Assembly (NCBI GenBank): GCA_033344795.1
Contig: JAWPMS010000001.1
Location: forward strand, 1,178,001 to 1,242,000
Source: SHLQ01 sp033344795
GTDB taxonomy: Bacteria > Actinomycetota > Acidimicrobiia > Acidimicrobiales > SHLQ01
Direction: 5' to 3'
Length of the DNA stretch: 64,000 bases
Below, piece by piece: positions 51,026-59,790 of this stretch. Positions within the stretch are counted from its first letter, which is position 1, and each line of letters opens with the position of its first letter. The translations under genes and the position numbers were made by a program. The notes beneath the pieces were generated by a model that was not told the origin of the DNA, ran no database searches, and was given only the letters and a program-made list of their open reading frames with translations.

Positions 51026-52405
51026 ATGTCGAACACTGATGAATTCCTCAGAGACGCCACCACCACCGCACTCTGGCTCGACCAGTTGGGTGCCATCGAT
51101 CGGCGCGACAGCCTCGAAGGCGACACCCAAGTTGATGTCGCAATAGTCGGAGGTGGCTTCAGTGGTCTTTGGACCGCGTACTATCTGAGCAAACTCGACC
51201 CGACGCTCAGCATCATGATCATCGAGCGCGATTTCTGCGGTTTTGGTGCATCGGGTCGCAACGGTGGATGGGCCGAAGGAGGCCTCGCCGTCGGGCCCGA
51301 GAAGTACTCCCAATGGTCGTCCATGGATGACGCAATGCGTCTCGTCCGAGCCATGCACGACGCCGTCGACGAGATCGGTCGCGTCAGCGCGGCCGAGGAA
51401 ATCGCGTGCGGCTACGCAAAGGGAGGTTGGATCCGGCTGGCGAGGAACGGACCCCAAGAAAGACGCCAACGCGACGAGATGTCCGAAGCCGGCGCGCACG
51501 GTCAATTGTTGAGCGCCGAAGACGCTCGTACCCACCTGAACGCGACAAAGACACGAAGCGGCATCTATTCGCCAGACTGTGCGGCGATCGACCCCGCTCG
51601 ACTGACACGCGGTCTTGCGAACGTCGTTGAAGCCGCTGGAGTGAAAATCGTGGAGGGCACGGCCGCGAGGAGCATCCAACCCAACGTTGTGCTCACGAGC
51701 CATGGGACGGTGCACGCTGAGATCGTTGTGCGGGCCACCGAGGCCTACACGCGAGATCTCGAGGGCGAAAAGCGAACACTTCTCCCGGTGTATTCCCTCA
51801 TGATTGCAACGGAACCACTCCCCGAAACGATGTTCGACGAAATCGGACTCGCTGGTCGCCCCACATTCTCCGACGATCGATTCATGGTCATCTACGGGCA
51901 ACGAACCGAAGACAACCGGTTGGCGTTCGGTGGGCGTGGGGTGCCCTACCTGTTCGGTTCGGCGATCAGCAGCCACGCCGAGACTCACGACGGCTCACAT
52001 GCCCTCATTCGTCAAACGCTGATCGACATGTTGCCAGTGCTCAAGGACGTCACCTTCACCCATCGCTGGGGTGGCGTGCTCGGCATTCCCCGGGACTGGG
52101 TTCCCAGTCTTGGCTTCGACAGGCGGACCGGCATTGGCGTGCTCGGTGGATATGTCGGCGAGGGGGTGGCGGCAGCAAACTTGGCGGGGCGGACCATGGC
52201 GGAGTTGATCCAAGGCGCGGACACGGATCGCACCACGCTGCCGTGGGTGGGCCACCAGACTCGACGATGGGAACCCGAGCCCTTCCGTTTCCTTGGCGTG
52301 CGAGCGAGCAGACGGATTCTCGCTGAAGCCGATGCGCGCGAAGACAAGACAGACAGTGAAGCCAAAGTGGCGTACAAGATCTCGCAATTACTCAAAGGCG
52401 CTTGA
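51026..52405 (+). CDS. FAD-dependent amine oxidase, paralogue of 40123-41538
   Basis: A 459-residue DAO-fold flavoprotein. The FAD motif is VDVAIVGGGFSGLWTAYYLS at about residues 32-51, followed by FGASGRNGGWAEGG. The C-terminal part has HRWGGVLGIPRDWVPS and VLGGYVGEGVAAANLAGRT. The start MSNTDEFL is supported by length. It is transcribed away from the aminotransferase and followed by the guanine deaminase after 19 bases. A role in oxidising amines from purine or polyamine breakdown is likely. Confidence 0.85.
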   Translation: MSNTDEFLRDATTTALWLDQLGAIDRRDSLEGDTQVDVAIVGGGFSGLWTAYYLSKLDPTLSIMIIERDFCGFGASGRNGGWAEGGLAVGPEKYSQWSSMDDAMRLVRAMHDAVDEIGRVSAAEEIACGYAKGGWIRLARNGPQERRQRDEMSEAGAHGQLLSAEDARTHLNATKTRSGIYSPDCAAIDPARLTRGLANVVEAAGVKIVEGTAARSIQPNVVLTSHGTVHAEIVVRATEAYTRDLEGEKRTLLPVYSLMIATEPLPETMFDEIGLAGRPTFSDDRFMVIYGQRTEDNRLAFGGRGVPYLFGSAISSHAETHDGSHALIRQTLIDMLPVLKDVTFTHRWGGVLGIPRDWVPSLGFDRRTGIGVLGGYVGEGVAAANLAGRTMAELIQGADTDRTTLPWVGHQTRRWEPEPFRFLGVRASRRILAEADAREDKTDSEAKVAYKISQLLKGA

Positions 52406-52424
52406 CCACGTACGCTCTGCAGGG

Positions 52425-53729
52425 ATGACCTCTGTACGCGCCTCGGTATTTCAGACGCCTTCTCCCACCGAGTTCTCGCACCTCGATGACGTGGTGATCA
52501 CGATCACCGATGGTGTCATCACCTCGATCACCCCCGCGGCCGACCATGACGGTTCGATCGACGTCGCCCTCCCGGCAACGACCGTCCTGGTGCCCGGCTT
52601 CATCGACCTCCACATCCACGCACCTCAGTGGCCCCAACTCGGGACCGGCTACGACGTGCCGCTCGATGAGTGGCTCTTCGACTACACGTTCCCGACCGAG
52701 GCCAAGTGTGCCGACATCGACTTCGCCTGCGAGATCTGGAACGACATGGTTCCGGCGTTGCTCTCGCACGGCACCACCACCGCCGTCTACTACGGCAGCA
52801 CGCACGTCGAAGCGACAACTGCCCTCGCAGAAGCCTGCATTCGCCATGGTCAGCGAGCTTGGGTCGGCAGAACCGCGATGGATCACCCTGAAGGCACGCC
52901 CGACTACTACCGCGACCACTCAGCCGAAGAAGGGCTGGACGCAAGCCGACGTTCGATCGACGAGATCGCCGCACTCGAAGACCCTCATGGGCTCGTCCGG
53001 CCGATCATCACCCCGAGATTCATTCCAGCCTGCACCGATGAGCTGCTCGAAGGCCTCGGAAACATGGCGGCCGAGACCGGTCATCTCGTACAAACCCATT
53101 GTTCCGAAAACGATTGGGAACACGGCTACGTACTCGAACGCCATGGCATGTCCGACACCGCTTCGCTCGACCGATTCGGACTACTGCGCAGGGGCACCGT
53201 GCTCGGGCACGGCTGTCTGCTGAGCGACGGTGACTTCGACACGATCAGCGAACGCCAGGCAGGGGTGGCTCACTGTCCCCTCAGCAATGTGTATTTCGGC
53301 GATGCCGTCTTTCCCACACGAAGAGCGTTGGAGAGAGGCGTCCGCGTTGGTCTGGGTACCGACATCGCTGGCGGGCCAAGCGCGTCGCTGCTCTCTCAGG
53401 CGGCTCGCGCCGTCGACGTCTCGCGACACCTCGAGAACGGCGTCGATCAGCGCCTCGATGCCGGTTCACGAGGCGTGGCTGACAGCCGCATCGATGCGAC
53501 CGCGGCGTTTCACCTTGCCACGCTCGGGGGCGCCAACGTTCTCGGCGAACCTCTCGGGCTGATCGAGGTTGGTCGCGCGTTCGATGCCGTCGCGATATCA
53601 CTCGCAAAGATCGATCGTCTCCCGGGTGGCGACACACCGGATCGCCAGTTCGAGAAGCTCGTGCGCACCGCGGAACGGGGCGACATCAGTCACGTCTGGG
53701 TCGGGGGACAGTTGGTGCATTCCGAGTAG
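52425..53729 (+). CDS. Guanine deaminase-like amidohydrolase
   Basis: A 434-residue zinc hydrolase. The metal motif is FIDLHIHAPQWPQLGTGYDV near residue 60, where guanine deaminases have the same HIHAPQ and DxPLxEWL (here PLDEWLFDYTFPTEAK). Later metal ligands are in QTHCSENDWE, LGHGCLLS and GLGTDIAGG. It would convert guanine to xanthine. It sits after the FAD oxidase, with AGGG just before the ATG, and may form a unit with it. Confidence 0.88.
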   Translation: MTSVRASVFQTPSPTEFSHLDDVVITITDGVITSITPAADHDGSIDVALPATTVLVPGFIDLHIHAPQWPQLGTGYDVPLDEWLFDYTFPTEAKCADIDFACEIWNDMVPALLSHGTTTAVYYGSTHVEATTALAEACIRHGQRAWVGRTAMDHPEGTPDYYRDHSAEEGLDASRRSIDEIAALEDPHGLVRPIITPRFIPACTDELLEGLGNMAAETGHLVQTHCSENDWEHGYVLERHGMSDTASLDRFGLLRRGTVLGHGCLLSDGDFDTISERQAGVAHCPLSNVYFGDAVFPTRRALERGVRVGLGTDIAGGPSASLLSQAARAVDVSRHLENGVDQRLDAGSRGVADSRIDATAAFHLATLGGANVLGEPLGLIEVGRAFDAVAISLAKIDRLPGGDTPDRQFEKLVRTAERGDISHVWVGGQLVHSE

Positions 53730-53735
53730 AACGTC

Positions 53736-54524
53736 GTGGTGCGTACTCTTCTTTCACTCGTCCTGCTCGTTTCGCTGGTCTCCGCATCGTGTGGGTCGAA
53801 CAGCTCGGTGGCGGACGCGACCACCACAACGGCGGACACTGCGACGGCCGAGATCAGCACCACCACCGAGGTCACGACAACGACCGAAGAGGTCGAGGAG
53901 GGGTCGGACGAGGCGATCGTCATGGCGTACTGCGCAAGTGTCCGCGACGTCGATGCACGACTCGATGCTGCAGACTTCACCGACCCGATCGAACTCGAAG
54001 CGGCTCTGACCTACCAGATCGACACGATTGCATCGACCGAGGTACCGCGAGAGATCCAGGACGACATCACGACCATGCTCACGGTCTCCGACGACTACTA
54101 CCAGCTTCTCGAGACGGTTGACTTCGATCTGTTTGCCGTCGAGGCAGAGATCCTTGCCCTCTTCGAGACCCCCGCAGTCGAGGCCGCCGGACAGAACCTC
54201 GACGAGTTCGAAGCCGAAAACTGCCCGATCGTCCTCGACGATGCCTTCGAGACCGACGACAACCCGCTCGAACTCACCGAACAAGACGTCATGGACCTGC
54301 TGCAAGACCCGGCAGGGCGCACGGGCATTGCCGAGGGCATCGTGGCATCGACGGGAATCGACCTCGAGGCGGCCAACTGCTTCCTCGACGAGACCGATCC
54401 GAGTGTGGTCGCTGCAATCTTTTCGATCGGTGTTGGCAACCAGACACAAGTCGACCCTGAAATGGCTGGCGGCATGTTCGAAGGTCTCGCGGCGTGCGAC
54501 CTGTCGATCGACACCTTCGGCTGA
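53736..54524 (+). CDS. Putative lipoprotein of unknown function
   Basis: A 262-residue protein. The signal is short (LLSLVLLVSLVSASC, lipid-attached Cys about residue 19), then a Thr-rich linker (TTTTADTATAEISTTTEVTT) and an acidic helical domain with conserved Cys at YCASVRDVD, NCPIVLDD, NCFLDETDP and ACDLSIDTF. GTG start; a second GTG follows directly. It stands in line with neighbouring plus-strand genes but no function can be inferred. Confidence 0.7.
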   Translation: MVRTLLSLVLLVSLVSASCGSNSSVADATTTTADTATAEISTTTEVTTTTEEVEEGSDEAIVMAYCASVRDVDARLDAADFTDPIELEAALTYQIDTIASTEVPREIQDDITTMLTVSDDYYQLLETVDFDLFAVEAEILALFETPAVEAAGQNLDEFEAENCPIVLDDAFETDDNPLELTEQDVMDLLQDPAGRTGIAEGIVASTGIDLEAANCFLDETDPSVVAAIFSIGVGNQTQVDPEMAGGMFEGLAACDLSIDTFG

Positions 54525-54563
54525 CCGTTTGCCCCGTGGCCCGACGGCACCCAGACTGAGCGG

Positions 54564-55793
54564 GTGACCAGTCAGCCACCGCCACCGTCGTGGACATCGA
54601 GTCCGCCACCTCCGCCAGTTCCACCGCCTCCCCCGAGCCAGCCAGCGGGTTGGTACCCCGACCCGTGGGGTGAGGCCGATTGGCGTTGGTATGACGGTCA
54701 TGTTTGGTCGGCGCATGTCAACCAACCCGCATCGGTCATGCATCCCAAACTCCCTGCGAGCACAGTTGGTATCGAGCCAAAGAAGCCCCGGCTTCCCGCA
54801 TTCCTTTCCGTACCAGTGCTTCTTGCGGCTGTCCCGAGCTTGGCGCTGCTGGCCTACGCGGCTGTCACCAACCCGATCACGATCGTCCTTGGAGCCGTTC
54901 CGCTCTTGATCGTCGCGCCGGTTCTGATCTGGATGGATCGAGTCGAGCCGGAGCCGTGGTCATCTCGCCTCCACACCCTTCTTTGGGGAGCCTTCGTCGC
55001 GGGGATCATCTCCCTGGTCTTCAACACCGTGTTCGCCACGGTCACATCCGAGACCGCAGCCGCCGTCGTGTCGGCACCGTTCATCGAGGAACTCACAAAG
55101 GCAGGAGCACTGCTGTGGATGGTTCGCCGACGCCAAGTCGACGGGATCATGGACGGGCTGGTGTACGCCGGCTGGGCTGGCCTCGGCTTCGCGGTCATCG
55201 AAGACGTGAGCTACTTCTACTTGGCCGACGAGCAGGACATCCTGTGGGAGACATTCGTCGGGCGAGCACTCCTGACGCCTTTCGCACATCCACTGTTCAC
55301 GGCATGGACGGGGCTTGCGGTCGGGATGGCGGTGCGCAACCGACGCTCGATCATGACCGCCTGGTGGGGATTGCTGCTCGCGATGGGCTCACACGCAGCG
55401 TGGAATGGCTCGCTCAGCCTGGCCGAAGAAGAAGGTGGCGCGATCGTCGCTGGTGTCGCGGTGATCGCATTCATCGTGCTCTTCCTCGTGACCATCGTGG
55501 GTGTGATCATCCTTCGAAGACGCGATCACCGTCGGTTCGTGGAACTCGTCCCCACCATTTCGGCCCGCTACGGAGTTCCGATCGATCAGGTCATGGCGAC
55601 AGTAGATGCGAAGACTCGCCGACAAGCTCGCAACGCGTTGCCCTCCAAGGAGGCGCGCCGATCGTTCGACGATCGCGCGAGCGCCATCGCGCGACTTGCG
55701 GCCCTGCTCGACAAACCGGGCGAACCCGCGCGCGCACAGGAGGCCCGCCTGATCAGCCAGCTGGCAGCTGCAGGAGTTGACCGGACAGTCTGA
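54564..55793 (+). CDS. PrsW-type intramembrane metalloprotease with N-terminal DUF2510
   Basis: A 409-residue protein. A Pro-rich N-terminus leads to a DUF2510 segment (GWYPDPWGEADWRWYDG, about 28-44). Eight or so helices follow. The protease motifs are VVSAPFIEELTKAGALLW (Glu-Glu), GFAVIEDVSYFYLAD (Glu) and FAHPLFTAWTGLAVG (His), then MGSHAAWNG. In Bacillus PrsW cleaves an anti-sigma factor; with three ECF systems in the window this is worth noting, but no link is shown. A soluble C-terminal part ends the protein. GTG start. Confidence 0.85.
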   Translation: MTSQPPPPSWTSSPPPPPVPPPPPSQPAGWYPDPWGEADWRWYDGHVWSAHVNQPASVMHPKLPASTVGIEPKKPRLPAFLSVPVLLAAVPSLALLAYAAVTNPITIVLGAVPLLIVAPVLIWMDRVEPEPWSSRLHTLLWGAFVAGIISLVFNTVFATVTSETAAAVVSAPFIEELTKAGALLWMVRRRQVDGIMDGLVYAGWAGLGFAVIEDVSYFYLADEQDILWETFVGRALLTPFAHPLFTAWTGLAVGMAVRNRRSIMTAWWGLLLAMGSHAAWNGSLSLAEEEGGAIVAGVAVIAFIVLFLVTIVGVIILRRRDHRRFVELVPTISARYGVPIDQVMATVDAKTRRQARNALPSKEARRSFDDRASAIARLAALLDKPGEPARAQEARLISQLAAAGVDRTV

Positions 55794-55815
55794 GATTCCC
55801 TTTACGATTGAGGTC

Positions 55816-56604
55816 GTGTCGACCCTTGTTTGTTTCCATGCCCACCCCGATGACGAAGCGATCTCGACGGGAGGGTTAATGGCTCTCGCCGCACGAGCGG
55901 GTCACCGTGTCATCCTCGTGTGTGCGACGCGGGGAGAGCAGGGTGAACCGCAGGAAGGTGTCCTGGCCGAAGGTGAGGAGCTTTGGGAACGGCGCATCGT
56001 CGAGTTGTCTGCGTCGACCAAGATTCTTGGGGCCGATGAGCCACGACTTCTCGGCTACGAGGACTCCGGCATGATGGGGGAACCCACCAACGACAACCCG
56101 CACTGTTTCTGGCAGGCCGACCATGACGAGGCCACCGAGCGACTCGTTGCGATCCTTCGAGAGGTCGACGCCGATGTGTTGACTATCTACGACGAGATCG
56201 GTGGCTACGGACATCCCGACCACCTACGCGTGCACTCGGTGGGCAAGGCGGCGGCGCGCGCCGCAGGACTCGACCATGTGTATGAGGCCACCATGAACCG
56301 CGACCGGCTCGAAGAGTTGATGGAAGCCGCTCGCGAAGCTGGCGAGGAGATCGACGATGTCGATCGAAGCGAGTTCGGGACACCTGAAGCGGACATCGCC
56401 TACGGCGTCAACGTCGGCGAGGTCATCGGGCTCAAGAAGGACGCCATCATGGCGCACCGGAGTCAGGTGGGTCCCGACAGCTTCTTCCTCACCATGCCCG
56501 ACGAGGCCTTCGCGGCCGGATTCGGGATGGAGTGGTTCAACGTTCCGGACAAGAAGGACACCGGCGGTCCAGAGGTCGTCGAGCTGTTGCCAGGTCTCGT
56601 ATAG
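55816..56604 (+). CDS. PIG-L family deacetylase (Mca/MshB-like)
   Basis: A 262-residue zinc deacetylase. The metal motif is FHAHPDDEAISTGG (residues about 6-19) with a second ligand in GGYGHPDHLRVHSVGKAA. The family includes MshB, which makes mycothiol, and Mca, which removes mycothiol conjugates. The length and the middle part resemble Mca more than MshB, but this is a judgement. A TTTACGAT -10-like box about 7 bases before the GTG start, with TTGACC upstream, suggests a leaderless transcript. Confidence 0.85.
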   Translation: MSTLVCFHAHPDDEAISTGGLMALAARAGHRVILVCATRGEQGEPQEGVLAEGEELWERRIVELSASTKILGADEPRLLGYEDSGMMGEPTNDNPHCFWQADHDEATERLVAILREVDADVLTIYDEIGGYGHPDHLRVHSVGKAAARAAGLDHVYEATMNRDRLEELMEAAREAGEEIDDVDRSEFGTPEADIAYGVNVGEVIGLKKDAIMAHRSQVGPDSFFLTMPDEAFAAGFGMEWFNVPDKKDTGGPEVVELLPGLV

Positions 56605-56623
56605 CGAGTTCCGTGTAACGACC

Positions 56624-57391
56624 TCAGGTTCCCACCGTCGTGGTGGTCGTCGACGTCGTGGTGGTCGTCGGAGCAGTCGTTGTGGTGGTGGTCGACGTGG
56701 TGGTCGTCGGAGCAGCCGTTGTGGTGGTGGTCGACGTGGTGGTCGTCGGAGCAGCCGTTGTGGTGGTGGTCGACGTGGTGGTCGTCGGAGCAGCCGTTGT
56801 GGTCGTGGTCGACGTGGTCGTGGTCGGAGCAGCCGTCGTCGTGGTGGTGGGGGCGGTAGTGGTGGTGGTCGTCGGAGCCGAAGTTGTCGTCGTCGGTTGG
56901 GGTGTCGTGGTCGTCGTCGGCACGAAGGGATTCACCGTCGTGGTGGGCGCAACGGTTGTGGGTGCCACGGGACCAGCGGTGGTCGGCGGCGAGGAAACCC
57001 GCGGACTCGTCGTTCGAGGCGAGGAAACGGTAGGTGCGTTGGCGACTGGGGTGGTTGTCGTGGTCGTCGCGTCGAATTCAGCAAACCGCTGGAGAAAGAT
57101 CAATTCTTCGAGGGTCAGTCGCTCGACCGGTGCGATCCGATTGGACGACATCGTGAACCCATCACTTCCCTTTCGGGCGAAGACTGCGTTCTCCGTCGAG
57201 GCCAGTGCACTCGGCGCTTCTCCGACATCGACGGCATCGGCTTCGATGTTCACGTCTTCGATGATCGACTGCGCCTGCACGGTCACGTCACCGATCACCT
57301 CGACGACATCGACCACCTCGGTTCCATTCGCGGCTGCGACAACGACAAGTCCGCTGATTCCCAATTTGAAGAATGCAGACAAACTTTTCAT
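56624..57391 (-). CDS. Thr-rich repeat protein with signal-like N-terminus
   Basis: A 255-residue protein. A hydrophobic N-terminal segment (LSAFFKLGISGLVVVAAANG) and a folded part of about 90 residues are followed by a long Thr/Pro/Ala stretch with five near-identical 13-residue units (APTTTTSTTTTTA). Such stretches are cell-surface spacers. It converges with the PIG-L gene. The coding repeats make spurious long frames on the other strand. Confidence 0.7.
   Translation of the reverse strand: MKSLSAFFKLGISGLVVVAAANGTEVVDVVEVIGDVTVQAQSIIEDVNIEADAVDVGEAPSALASTENAVFARKGSDGFTMSSNRIAPVERLTLEELIFLQRFAEFDATTTTTTPVANAPTVSSPRTTSPRVSSPPTTAGPVAPTTVAPTTTVNPFVPTTTTTPQPTTTTSAPTTTTTTAPTTTTTAAPTTTTSTTTTTAAPTTTTSTTTTTAAPTTTTSTTTTTAAPTTTTSTTTTTTAPTTTTTSTTTTTVGT
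56647..56844 (-). repeat. 39-bp tandem repeat array coding the Thr-rich spacer
   Basis: Five copies of a 39-base unit (GTCGACGTGGTGGTCGTCGG and the following 19 bases on the plus strand), the first and last slightly diverged. Near-identity at third codon positions points to recent expansion. Confidence 0.85.
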
Positions 57392-57512
57392 TGCTACCCC
57401 GCTGATCGAGTGATGCGTATGACCCAGCTCAACGGCAGATTTCGTGATTTTCTTGACGCCTCTCATGTTTCAATTTCGAGACGAAGTGCGCGTCTTGCGA
57501 TAGAAACCACCT

Positions 57513-58241
57513 ATGAGCGACTTCGACATCGAGTTCTATTTCGACCCCGTTTGCCCGTTTGCTTGGATCACTTCGCGGTGGATCGTGAACGTGCAAGAGC
57601 AGACCGGGTACCGAGTCGATTGGCGCTTCATCTCGCTGCGCATCCTGAACAAAGACAAGGACTACGCCACCGAGCTCCCCGCGGACTACGAACATGGTCA
57701 CACCGGTGGTCTTCGCATGCTGCGAGTTGCTGCGGCCGTTCGCTCCGACCTGGGGCCCGACCCAATCGGTGCTCTCTACACCGAGTTCTCCAGCGAGATC
57801 TTCGACGCAGAACCAGACGACCAATATCGCTACAAACTCGGGACTGCGGAACGGATCACCGGCGCGCTGCAACGGGCCGGACTGCCCGAGAGTTATGCCG
57901 CAGCCGCCGATGACCTGTCGTGGAATCAGGTCGTCGAGGAGGACACCGAGCTCGCGTTGAGCCGCACAGGACGTGAGGTCGGTACCCCGATCATCACGTT
58001 CCGGCCGCCAGATGGATTGTCGTTCTTCGGCCCGGTCATCAGCCGCATACCTGACGATGCCGATGCCGTGCCGCTTTGGAACGCGGTCACCACGCTTGCC
58101 GCCTACCCGGGCTTCGCCGAGATGAAGAGGTCGCTTCGCGAAAAGCCGCAATTGCGGGTCTTCGGTCAGCTCAGTGACAATCCGGAATATGAGGACTGGC
58201 AGGGCGGCGCGCGAGCCGCGCAGCTCCCGGACAACAACTGA
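57513..58241 (+). CDS. DsbA-fold oxidoreductase (mycothiol-dependent nitroreductase-like)
   Basis: A 242-residue protein of the DsbA superfamily, similar in layout to Rv2466c. The active site reads DPVCPFAWITSRWI: the first Cys of the CPxC motif is kept but the second is Ala, so it can form only mixed disulfides, for example with mycothiol. Other parts are FISLRILNKDKDY, a helical insert (about 65-160) and VGTPIITFRPPDGLSFFGPV with the cis-Pro. The second Cys is also absent in some monothiol enzymes, so this is not a clear defect. Confidence 0.85.
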   Translation: MSDFDIEFYFDPVCPFAWITSRWIVNVQEQTGYRVDWRFISLRILNKDKDYATELPADYEHGHTGGLRMLRVAAAVRSDLGPDPIGALYTEFSSEIFDAEPDDQYRYKLGTAERITGALQRAGLPESYAAAADDLSWNQVVEEDTELALSRTGREVGTPIITFRPPDGLSFFGPVISRIPDDADAVPLWNAVTTLAAYPGFAEMKRSLREKPQLRVFGQLSDNPEYEDWQGGARAAQLPDNN

Positions 58242-58287
58242 AAACAGCTTGCTAGCGTGACTACAAGCGGAAAAAGAGGAGCGCCAC

Positions 58288-58488
58288 GTGGCCGGAACAC
58301 CAGTACCTGAGGACTCGCCGAAACTTGGATGGAAGGCAACCGTTGCCGGCCTCATCTTCGCCTTGGCTGTGCTCGGCGGTTTCAGCGCAGCCACCGCTGT
58401 TTCGTATGAGGGCGACAAGGGCCACGGCGACGACCACGGCGAAGAACACAGCGACGACGACCACGGGGAAGAAGAGCACTCCGAATAG
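58288..58488 (+). CDS. Small membrane protein with His/Asp/Glu-rich tail
   Basis: A 66-residue protein with one membrane helix (WKATVAGLIFALAVLGGFSA) and a tail made almost only of Asp, Glu, His and Gly (GDKGHGDDHGEEHSDDDHGE). The tail could bind divalent metal ions. It begins with GTG preceded by GAGG-like sequence and lies 33 bases before the MFS gene. Function unknown. Confidence 0.65.
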   Translation: MAGTPVPEDSPKLGWKATVAGLIFALAVLGGFSAATAVSYEGDKGHGDDHGEEHSDDDHGEEEHSE

Positions 58489-58521
58489 TTCGGCGACGAC
58501 TCCAATGATCGTGACTCCCCG

Positions 58522-59781
58522 GTGACCCAACCCTCACCGACAACACAACGGCCAACCGGTGAAGAGCTGACCGGGATCGGTCGCGCCGAATTCATCACGC
58601 TGATGTCGATGATCACCGCGACGGTCGCGATCAGTATCGACACCGTGCTTCCTGCCTTCGACGAAATCGAGGATGAGTTCGCGCTGGGTTCGGTCGACTC
58701 GCCCATCTCACTCACGGTCACCGTGTTTCTCGCCGCCATGGGCGCCGGCATGCTCATCTGGGGACCTCTTGCTGACCGGTTCGGGCGCAAGAAGATGATG
58801 TTCATCGCGCTGAGTCTCTTCATCACGGGGTCGGTGATCTCGACGATCGCGACCTCCTTTCCAATGTTTCTGGCCGGTCGCGTTCTGTGGGGCGCCGCCA
58901 GTGCCGGCCCCCGTGCGATCAGCCTCGCGATCACACGCGACGCGTACGGCGGTGACCTCATGGCGCGAATTATGTCGTTGACATCGGCCGTGTTCCTTCT
59001 GGTGCCCGTCCTCGCTCCCGCCGTCGGAGAAGGAGTGCTGGCCATTGGCTCATGGAGGTGGACCACCGCGGTCGCGACGGCGCTCGGCGTCGTCGCAGCA
59101 GCGTGGTTCACGCGAATCAACGAGACACTCGCGCCCGATGACGTATTGCCGCTCGAGGTGGGACGGATCGCCGTCGCGGCACAAACGGTTGTGCGGAATC
59201 GCACCACCGTCTACTACACGATCGCCACGATGGCTGCCTACGGCGCCTTTTTCCCGTGGTTGGGAAGTTCGACCACGATGATCGGAGACATCTACGGTCG
59301 ATCCGATCAGTTCGCTCTTTTGTTCGGTCTGAACGCGCTGCTCATGGCAATCGCAATCATCACCGTCGAACGCCTTGTGCGCCATTACTCGACGTTTCCG
59401 GTGCTGGCGGTACAAACCGTCTTGTGGGTCATTGCCGCAGCCGTGTATGTCATCTGGTTCTCCGCAGAGGGTGGTGTCCCCACCTTCTGGTTGTGGTTCG
59501 CGGGCGCGAGTGTGCTCACCGCATTCAGCTCGGGCGCAGGTCCCCTGATGCAGACTCTTTCGATGGAACCGATGGGAAAGATCGCTGGGACCGCATCTTC
59601 TGTCACCGGCGCGGTGATCTTCATTGGCGGCGCGTTGCTCGGCTCACTGATCGATCGCCAGATCATCGACACGGTGACACCCTTCGGTACGGGCTTCTTG
59701 TTGTATGGCATCGTGGCGATGGCAGCGACGTTCCTTGGACACCGAGCGTCGGTAGGGGCGGCGGGCACGGCAGCTGGGTAA
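58522..59781 (+). CDS. MFS transporter (Bcr/CflA-type)
   Basis: A 419-residue transporter with 12 helices. The first half has LIWGPLADRFGRKKMMFIAL (motif A) and GAASAGPRAISLAITRDAYG, as in Bcr/CflA drug exporters. GTG start. It would extrude a drug or metabolite with proton influx. The metal-binding-like small protein just upstream might be an accessory part. Confidence 0.88.
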   Translation: MTQPSPTTQRPTGEELTGIGRAEFITLMSMITATVAISIDTVLPAFDEIEDEFALGSVDSPISLTVTVFLAAMGAGMLIWGPLADRFGRKKMMFIALSLFITGSVISTIATSFPMFLAGRVLWGAASAGPRAISLAITRDAYGGDLMARIMSLTSAVFLLVPVLAPAVGEGVLAIGSWRWTTAVATALGVVAAAWFTRINETLAPDDVLPLEVGRIAVAAQTVVRNRTTVYYTIATMAAYGAFFPWLGSSTTMIGDIYGRSDQFALLFGLNALLMAIAIITVERLVRHYSTFPVLAVQTVLWVIAAAVYVIWFSAEGGVPTFWLWFAGASVLTAFSSGAGPLMQTLSMEPMGKIAGTASSVTGAVIFIGGALLGSLIDRQIIDTVTPFGTGFLLYGIVAMAATFLGHRASVGAAGTAAG

Positions 59782-59790
59782 GGTCACGCA

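Noticed and set aside
56357..57913. 518-residue frame rich in Arg/Gly over the Thr-rich gene
   Set aside because: Generated by the 39-bp repeats read in another frame.
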